From: Trichococcus ilyis
GTDB lineage: Bacteria; Bacillota; Bacilli; Lactobacillales; Aerococcaceae
Length of the DNA stretch: 41,064 nucleotides
Direction: 5' to 3'
Assembly (NCBI RefSeq): GCF_900109135.1
Contig: NZ_FNYT01000027.1
Coordinates: 1-41,064 of the forward strand
The translations under genes and the position numbers were made by a program. Within the stretch, counting starts at the first letter, position 1, and every line of letters starts with the position of its first letter. The notes under the pieces were generated by a model. It was not told the DNA's origin and ran no database searches. It worked only from the letters and a program-made list of their open reading frames with translations. Below are positions 35,685 through 41,064 of the stretch, one piece after another.

Positions 35685-38600
35685 TTGATAGACGTTAATA
35701 AATTTGAAAGTATGCAAATTTCCTTGGCTTCTCCTGATAAGATCCGCAGCTGGTCTTACGGTGAAGTCAAAAAACCAGAAACAATCAACTACAGAACGCT
35801 GAAACCTGAAAAAGAAGGTTTGTTCTGCGAAAGAATTTTCGGACCGCAAAAGGACTGGAAATGTTCCTGCGGCAAGTACAATGGTATCCGCTACAAAGGC
35901 ATCGTTTGTGACCGCTGTGGCGTTGAAGTGACGCGCGCGAAAGTCCGTCGTGAAAGAATGGGCCATATCGAATTGGCCGCTCCTGTAACGCATGTATGGT
36001 ACTTCAAGGGCATCCCTAGCCGTATGGGTCTCGTATTGGATATGAGCCCGCGTGCTTTGGAAGAAATCATTTACTTCGCTTCGTACGTTGTCATCGAACC
36101 GGGCGATACAATCCTGGAATCCAAACAATTGCTGACGGAAAGAGAATACCGCGAAAAACGTGCGCAATTCGGCAACAGTTTCCATGCAGCCATGGGTGCG
36201 GAAGCGATCAAGCAATTGCTTGATCGTGTGGACGTCGATGCTGAGTGTGAAGAACTCAAAGAAGAGTTGAAATCCGCAACCGGCCAAAAACGTACGCGTG
36301 CCATCCGTCGTCTGGATATCTTGGACGCATTCCGTTCATCCGGAAACAAACCGAGCTGGATGATCATGGATGTTATCCCGGTAATCCCTCCCGATTTGCG
36401 TCCGATGGTGCAATTGGAAGGCGGACGTTTTGCGACGAGTGACCTGAACGACCTTTACCGTCGTGTCATCAACCGCAACAACCGTCTGAAACGTCTGTTG
36501 GATCTGAATGCACCGAACATCATCGTGCAGAACGAAAAACGGATGCTCCAGGAAGCTGTCGATGCATTGATCGATAACGGTCGTCGTGGCCGTCCTGTAA
36601 CCGGACCGGGTAACCGTCCGTTGAAGTCTCTTTCGCACATGCTGAAAGGGAAACAAGGTCGTTTCCGTCAGAACTTGCTGGGTAAACGTGTCGACTACTC
36701 CGGCCGTTCCGTTATCGTAGTCGGACCGTTCCTGAAGATGTACCAATGCGGATTGCCGAAAGAAATGGCAATCGAATTGTTCAAGCCGTTCCTGATGAAA
36801 GAATTGGTATCCCGCGATATCGCAAGCAACATCAAGAACGCCAAACGCAAAATCGACCGCATGGACGACGATGTTTGGGATGTCTTGGAAGACGTCATCA
36901 GAGAGCATCCGGTATTGCTGAACCGCGCACCGACGCTTCACCGTTTGGGTATCCAAGCGTTTGAACCGGTCCTGGTCGAAGGGAAAGCGATCCGCCTGCA
37001 CCCGTTGGTATGTGAAGCCTACAATGCCGACTTCGATGGAGACCAAATGGCTGTCCACGTACCGCTGGGCGAAGAAGCACAAGCCGAAGCGCGCCTGTTG
37101 ATGCTGGCTGCACAGAACATCCTGAACCCTAAAGATGGCAAACCAGTCGTTACGCCATCCCAGGATATGGTTTTGGGTAACTATTACCTGACCCTGGAAG
37201 AAAAAGGCAAAGTCGGCGAAGGAATGGTCTTTGCAAATGCGCAAGAAGCTGGCTTGGCGTATGAAAGCGGGTTTGTCCACTTGCATACGAGAGTAGCGAT
37301 CAGCACACAATCGTTGCCTAAGAAACCATGGACAGAATGGCAAAAAGACCGTCTGTTGGTTACAACGATCGGTAAGATTTTCTTCAACGAAATCATGCCG
37401 GATGAATTCCCGTACTTGAATGAACCTACCCAATTCAACTTGGATGTCGCGACTCCTGACAAGTATTTCGTAGAAGCCGGTGCTGACGTTCAGGCGTTCA
37501 TCGAAAAACAAGACATCGTCGGACCGTTCAAGAAGAAATACTTGGGGAACGTCATTGCTGCCGTCTTCAAGAAATTCCAAGTGACGGAAACTTCGAAGAT
37601 GTTGGACAGAATGAAGGATCTGGGTTACAAATTCTCTACCCGTTCCGGTATCACCGTAGGGATCGCCGATATCCTGGTATTGGAATCCAAAGCGGAGATT
37701 CTGGAAAAAGCCCATAAAAAAGTCGAAAATATCACGAAACAATTCCGTCGCGGTCTGATCACCGACGACGAAAGATACAACAGCGTCATCACAACCTGGA
37801 ACTTGGCGAAGGACGAAATCCAAGTCGAACTGATGAAGTCATTGGGACAAGAAAACCCGATCTTCATGATGAGCGATTCCGGAGCCCGTGGTAACATCTC
37901 CAACTTTACCCAGTTGGCGGGTATGCGTGGTCTGATGGCCGCTCCAAACGGTAAGATCATGGAATTGCCGATTACATCGAACTTCCGTGAAGGACTAAGC
38001 GTTTTGGAGATGTTCATCTCTACCCATGGTGCGCGTAAAGGGATGACCGATACCGCCTTGAAGACAGCCGATTCCGGTTACCTGACACGTCGTTTGGTTG
38101 ACGTGGCACAAGATGTCATCATCCGCGAAGACGACTGCGGAACTGACCGTGGTCTGATCGTCCGTTCCATCCAAGAAGGCAATGAAATCATCGAGGCCTT
38201 GGAAGAGCGTCTTATCGGCCGTTATGCACAAAAAACGGTTGTTCATCCTGAAACGGGTGCAGTTCTTGCTGCGCACAACCAATTGATCACAGAAGATATG
38301 GCGAAAGAAATCATTGACGCCGGCATCGAAGAAGTGACAATCCGTTCCGTATTCACATGCCACACAAGACACGGCGTCTGCAAACGTTGCTACGGCCGCA
38401 ACTTGGCTACTGGCTCGAACGTTGAGGTCGGTGAAGCAGTCGGTACGATCGCTGCCCAATCCATCGGTGAGCCGGGTACCCAATTGACCATGCGTACGTT
38501 CCATACCGGCGGGGTTGCCGGAGACGATATCACACAAGGTTTGCCGCGTATCCAAGAAATCTTCGAAGCGCGTAATCCGAAAGGGCAAGCGATCATCACG

Positions 38601-39329
38601 GAAGTTACCGGGGAAGTTGTCTCCATCGACGAAAGTGCATCCGATCGCTCCAAAGAAGTGACCGTCAAAGGAATCACGGATACAAGAACGTACACGGTTC
38701 CTTACACTGCGCGCATGAAAGTGGCTGAAGGCGACTTCGTCCACCGTGGTGAGCCGTTGACTGAAGGATCTATCGAGCCGAAGAGCTTGTTGCGTGTCCG
38801 TGACGTGTTGTCCGTCGAAACGTACCTGTTGCGTGAGGTTCAGAAAGTATACCGTATGCAAGGGGTAGAAATCGGCGACAAACATATCGAAGTTATGGTC
38901 CGTCAAATGCTGCGCAAAGTCCGTGTCATGGATCCGGGTTCAACCGATATCCTGCCGGGTACATTGATGGACATCTCAGACTTCGAAGACCGCAACCGTG
39001 CAGTCATCAACGCTGGCGAAGTTCCGGCAACAGCCCGTCCAGTGCTGTTGGGGATCACGAAAGCGTCCCTGGAAACAAACAGCTTCTTGTCTGCTGCTTC
39101 CTTCCAGGAAACGACTCGCGTCTTGACGGATGCTGCCATCCGCGGCAAGAAAGACTCGTTGTTGGGTCTTAAAGAGAATGTTATCATCGGTAAGATCATT
39201 CCTGCTGGTACAGGTATGGCCCGTTACCGTAAGATGGAACCAAAAGCCGTCGAAGCCGAAAGTGAGAGCGTCTATAGCATCACTGACACAGCCGAAATGG
39301 GTTCGGATCTGTCTGACTACAAAGCTTAA
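35685..39329 (+). CDS. rpoC: RNA polymerase beta' subunit
   Basis: The product of 1214 residues has the N-terminal zinc site ([24 protein letters not shown]), the catalytic [15 protein letters not shown] with three Mg-binding aspartates, the bridge helix region, and the second zinc site ([22 protein letters not shown]). It begins at TTG 35685 after GGGAGGTTGG. The length suits Firmicutes without large insertions. It ends before a strong terminator. Confidence 0.97.
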   Translation: MIDVNKFESMQISLASPDKIRSWSYGEVKKPETINYRTLKPEKEGLFCERIFGPQKDWKCSCGKYNGIRYKGIVCDRCGVEVTRAKVRRERMGHIELAAPVTHVWYFKGIPSRMGLVLDMSPRALEEIIYFASYVVIEPGDTILESKQLLTEREYREKRAQFGNSFHAAMGAEAIKQLLDRVDVDAECEELKEELKSATGQKRTRAIRRLDILDAFRSSGNKPSWMIMDVIPVIPPDLRPMVQLEGGRFATSDLNDLYRRVINRNNRLKRLLDLNAPNIIVQNEKRMLQEAVDALIDNGRRGRPVTGPGNRPLKSLSHMLKGKQGRFRQNLLGKRVDYSGRSVIVVGPFLKMYQCGLPKEMAIELFKPFLMKELVSRDIASNIKNAKRKIDRMDDDVWDVLEDVIREHPVLLNRAPTLHRLGIQAFEPVLVEGKAIRLHPLVCEAYNADFDGDQMAVHVPLGEEAQAEARLLMLAAQNILNPKDGKPVVTPSQDMVLGNYYLTLEEKGKVGEGMVFANAQEAGLAYESGFVHLHTRVAISTQSLPKKPWTEWQKDRLLVTTIGKIFFNEIMPDEFPYLNEPTQFNLDVATPDKYFVEAGADVQAFIEKQDIVGPFKKKYLGNVIAAVFKKFQVTETSKMLDRMKDLGYKFSTRSGITVGIADILVLESKAEILEKAHKKVENITKQFRRGLITDDERYNSVITTWNLAKDEIQVELMKSLGQENPIFMMSDSGARGNISNFTQLAGMRGLMAAPNGKIMELPITSNFREGLSVLEMFISTHGARKGMTDTALKTADSGYLTRRLVDVAQDVIIREDDCGTDRGLIVRSIQEGNEIIEALEERLIGRYAQKTVVHPETGAVLAAHNQLITEDMAKEIIDAGIEEVTIRSVFTCHTRHGVCKRCYGRNLATGSNVEVGEAVGTIAAQSIGEPGTQLTMRTFHTGGVAGDDITQGLPRIQEIFEARNPKGQAIITEVTGEVVSIDESASDRSKEVTVKGITDTRTYTVPYTARMKVAEGDFVHRGEPLTEGSIEPKSLLRVRDVLSVETYLLREVQKVYRMQGVEIGDKHIEVMVRQMLRKVRVMDPGSTDILPGTLMDISDFEDRNRAVINAGEVPATARPVLLGITKASLETNSFLSAASFQETTRVLTDAAIRGKKDSLLGLKENVIIGKIIPAGTGMARYRKMEPKAVEAESESVYSITDTAEMGSDLSDYKA

Positions 39330-39336
39330 AACAATA

Positions 39337-39378
39337 AACGTTCCGGAAAAGCAGAGGGCTTTTCCGGGGCGTTTTTTT
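39337..39378 (+). terminator. Terminator after rpoC
   Basis: AACG and CCGGAAAAG (39343-39351) pair with CTTTTCCGG (39359-39367) and CGTT, followed by seven Ts. It closes the rpoBC transcript. Confidence 0.93.
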
Positions 39379-39425
39379 GTTGTTTGGTGTTTTTTTGTTT
39401 GGTATTGGATTTGTGGGTTTGGTGG

Positions 39426-39464
39426 CGGGATTCCCCGCCAAAATGGTTTTGCCGGGGAATCCCG
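39426..39464. repeat. Perfect 12-bp inverted repeat downstream of rpoC
   Basis: CGGGATTCCCCG (39426-39437) and CGGGGAATCCCG (39453-39464) are exact complements, and CAAAA/TTTTG pair inside, giving about 17 bp. It has no T-run. Nearby GGTGCTTTCGG (about 39493) and ATGCTTTCGG (about 39547) repeat one another. The rest of 39379-39606 has no gene. Confidence 0.6.
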
Positions 39465-39606
39465 TCTGTGCGCGGCCGTTTTTTCTCCGCGAAGGTGCTT
39501 TCGGCAGGTTTTCTGACTGTGATTTAGACTGATTTTCCCCGCCAACATGCTTTCGGAGGGCTGATCCTGAGAAAAATAAAAAACCCCGGGTAGAATCAAA
39601 GGGAGG

Positions 39607-40344
39607 TCAACGCGCCGACAGCATTTGCGCAAAGTGCACCACGACAGCAGAAGCAGCGAGGAAGGGTCCGAACGGCAACCTGCGCCGTAGAGAACAGTTT
39701 TTCGTCAGGTAGCTGTGCAGAAAATAGAAACCCGCAGAGAAACTTGCCAGTAGGATGATGAACAGGGTGGGCTCCAAGCCGAAAGCAAGGCTCAGGATCG
39801 ACAGCAGTTTGACGTCACCGCCCCCGATTCCGTCGGGAAGAGCGAGACTTGTGAAGAACAGCAAGGAAAAGATCGCCAATGAACTGATGAAGGCTGTCGG
39901 CCAGTCCGTGAAAGGAAGCGTCATCTGGCGGAATACGACACCAATCAACAATAAGAGTTGGAAGCGATCGGGAATCAACAGATAGAGATAATCGGCGATC
40001 GCTATGATCAGCAACAGTGAGAACAAAAAGGCGAGCGCAACCAACTGCAACAGATCCGTCGCATAGAAATAGTAGAGCAGACAGGCCAGGCAGCCGGAGA
40101 TGATTTCCGAAGTGGGGTAAAGCACATCTATCTTTGCGGCGCAGTAGGCACATTTCCCGCGGTGGCATACATAAGAGACGATCGGAAAAAGATCTTTGGT
40201 CTGCAGCGTATGTTGGCAATGGGTGCAGTGGGAACGTGTGGTGGTGAAGTTTTCTTTGACGGGGATGCGCGTCCCCAGAACACTGAAGAAGGATCCGAAA
40301 ATAGCTCCGAAGTAAAAAATGCATGTGTAGGCAACGATGGTCAA
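39607..40344 (-). CDS. comC: Type IV prepilin peptidase (ComC type, A24 family)
   Basis: The 245-residue membrane protein has FGAIFGSFFSVLGTRIP, a four-cysteine zinc pair (HCTHCQHTL, KCAYCAAKID), the first catalytic Asp in IIAIADYLYLLIPD and the GxGD motif as GIGGGDVKLL, so both peptidase aspartates are present. It cleaves and methylates prepilins of the competence pseudopilus. The start is TTG at 40344, after a perfect AAGGAGGAA. It stands alone between rpoC and an rRNA operon; a SigH/ComX factor in the same window is a plausible regulator. Symbol by analogy. Confidence 0.88.
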   Translation of the reverse strand: MTIVAYTCIFYFGAIFGSFFSVLGTRIPVKENFTTTRSHCTHCQHTLQTKDLFPIVSYVCHRGKCAYCAAKIDVLYPTSEIISGCLACLLYYFYATDLLQLVALAFLFSLLLIIAIADYLYLLIPDRFQLLLLIGVVFRQMTLPFTDWPTAFISSLAIFSLLFFTSLALPDGIGGGDVKLLSILSLAFGLEPTLFIILLASFSAGFYFLHSYLTKNCSLRRRLPFGPFLAASAVVVHFAQMLSAR

Positions 40345-40453
40345 AACAATTCCTCCTTGGCGAACAAACTGACTATAGTATCCGCAATCGATCGGTTGAA
40401 TCTTTTTCGACGCAGTTTTTTGGATGACAATTTGAAAAATAGGTTATTTGTTG

Positions 40454-40651
40454 TTGACAGGACATCTGTCAGGTGGTAGACTGTTTAAGTTGTCAAAACA
40501 ATCCTTTGTCGCCTGTGAAAAATAATTATTGACAGATGATTGCGGATTTGATAATATATAAGAGTTGCTACGGCAGTTCAAATAGCGTCTGGATTATCTT
40601 GAAAAAATATTTCAAAAAGACGTTGACAACGAGCTTTGTAAGTGGTATTAT
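40454..40651 (+). promoter_or_regulatory. Three tandem rRNA promoters
   Basis: P1 is TTGACA 40454-40459 / TAGACT 40477-40482, P2 TTGACA 40529-40534 / TAATAT 40552-40557, and P3 TTGACA 40623-40628 / TATTAT 40646-40651; each has a perfect -35 and a 17-bp spacer. They drive the 16S gene that follows. Confidence 0.88.
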
Positions 40652-40847
40652 AAATAAGCTATCACGTAACGAGTGATAACGATTGACCTTTGAAAACTGA
40701 ACAAAGAATGAACGAACCAAATGTGCAGGAAGCTTCGATTTCGGTCGAGGCAAACGAAGGCGATACGCAGTATCGCAAACATAAAGTCAGCAAAAAATTA
40801 AGAGCTATTCAGCTTAACATGTAGGATTTCTGTACAAGAGTCCAACT
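40652..40847 (+). other. 16S rRNA leader
   Basis: The 5' leader has a small hairpin (ATCAC/GTGAT near 40661-40677) and the motif TTTGAAAACTGAACAAAG (about 40688), typical of antitermination and processing regions upstream of Gram-positive 16S genes. No coding sequence is seen from 40345 to here. Confidence 0.7.
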
Positions 40848-41064
40848 TTTACATGAGAGTTTGATCCTGGCTCAGGACGAACGCTGGCGGCGTGCCTAAT
40901 ACATGCAAGTCGAACGGTCTTTTCTATGGAAGCTTGCTTCCACTGAGAAGATAGTGGCGAACGGGTGAGTAACACGTGGGTAACCTGCCCATAAGAGGGG
41001 GATAACATCCGGAAACGGGTGCTAATACCGCATAGGTTTCTTAGTCGCATGATCGAGAAAGGAA
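40848..41064 (+). rRNA. rrs: 16S ribosomal RNA, 5' part, cut by the window edge
   Basis: It contains the universal 27F site AGAGTTTGATCCTGGCTCAG from 40856, then GACGAACGCTGGCGGCGTGC and AACACGTGGGTAACCTGCCC. The start is set 8 bases before AGAGTTT by analogy with B. subtilis. The V1 hairpin (CTATGGAAGCTTGCTTCCA) and the ATAAGAGGGGGATAACATCCGG stretch agree with Carnobacteriaceae/Lactobacillales. Only 217 bases are present. Confidence 0.97.

Noticed and set aside
36336-37823. Long minus-strand frame opposite rpoC (495 codons), and similar ones opposite rpoB and ndh2
   Set aside because: These are shadows produced by biased codon use of the real genes; their translations match nothing and they lack start signals.

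Overview
The window reads as a chromosome segment of a low-to-mid GC Firmicute of the order Lactobacillales. The best guess is a Carnobacteriaceae member of the Trichococcus type. This is inferred from the 16S 5' end, the B. subtilis-like order sigH / rpmG-secE-nusG-rplK-rplA-rplJ-rplL-rsmC-rpoB-rpoC, and the codon usage; no database search was possible.

Layout. Positions 1-900 hold the start of an IS200/IS605-type tnpB on the minus strand, running off the left edge, followed by about 800 bases of non-coding DNA rich in hairpins and short repeats. Next comes an MFS exporter (minus). It is separated from an AAA+/DUF4143 ATPase by a striking array of nine evenly spaced 16-nt repeats. A divergent pair follows, an XRE-type regulator and a MalY/PatB C-S lyase, and then an orphan replication-initiator-like HTH protein.

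Positions 6848-14114 form a more AT-rich sugar module: a PRD/EIIB/EIIA transcriptional activator, fructose-family PTS EIIA, EIIB and EIIC, a GatZ/KbaZ-family protein without its GatY/KbaY aldolase partner, and a transketolase. A HAD hydrolase follows, then a 5'-truncated second transketolase with a different, higher-GC codon style, probably a pseudogene.

From 16451 the conserved sigH-to-rpoC backbone begins, but about 10 kb is placed between sigH and rpmG. This insert is a flavin-based extracellular electron transfer (EET) locus: Gx transporter (EetB-like), Ndh2 with a membrane tail, NusG-domain-II protein (EetA-like), polyprenyl synthase (DmkB), single-domain PplA flavolipoprotein, ApbE-type flavin transferase (FmnB) and MenA-like prenyltransferase (DmkA). 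A GNAT acetyltransferase and a glucose-type EIICBA permease follow. Together the EET genes would pass electrons from NADH through a demethylmenaquinone-type quinone to covalently flavinylated surface lipoprotein.

Positions 27426-39329 carry the ribosomal protein and RNA polymerase genes, with recognisable promoters, two L1-type operator hairpins and an L10 leader with terminator. A minus-strand prepilin peptidase (ComC type) follows. The window ends with three tandem rRNA promoters and the first 217 bases of 16S rRNA.

The most unusual signal is the phased repeat array at 2276-2472 directly in front of the DUF4143 ATPase. Also worth a second look are a SOS-box-like palindrome in the tnpB promoter, the TTCGACAAAT repeat cluster at 368-592, the aldolase-less GatZ-transketolase operon with an internal terminator, and the truncated transketolase.
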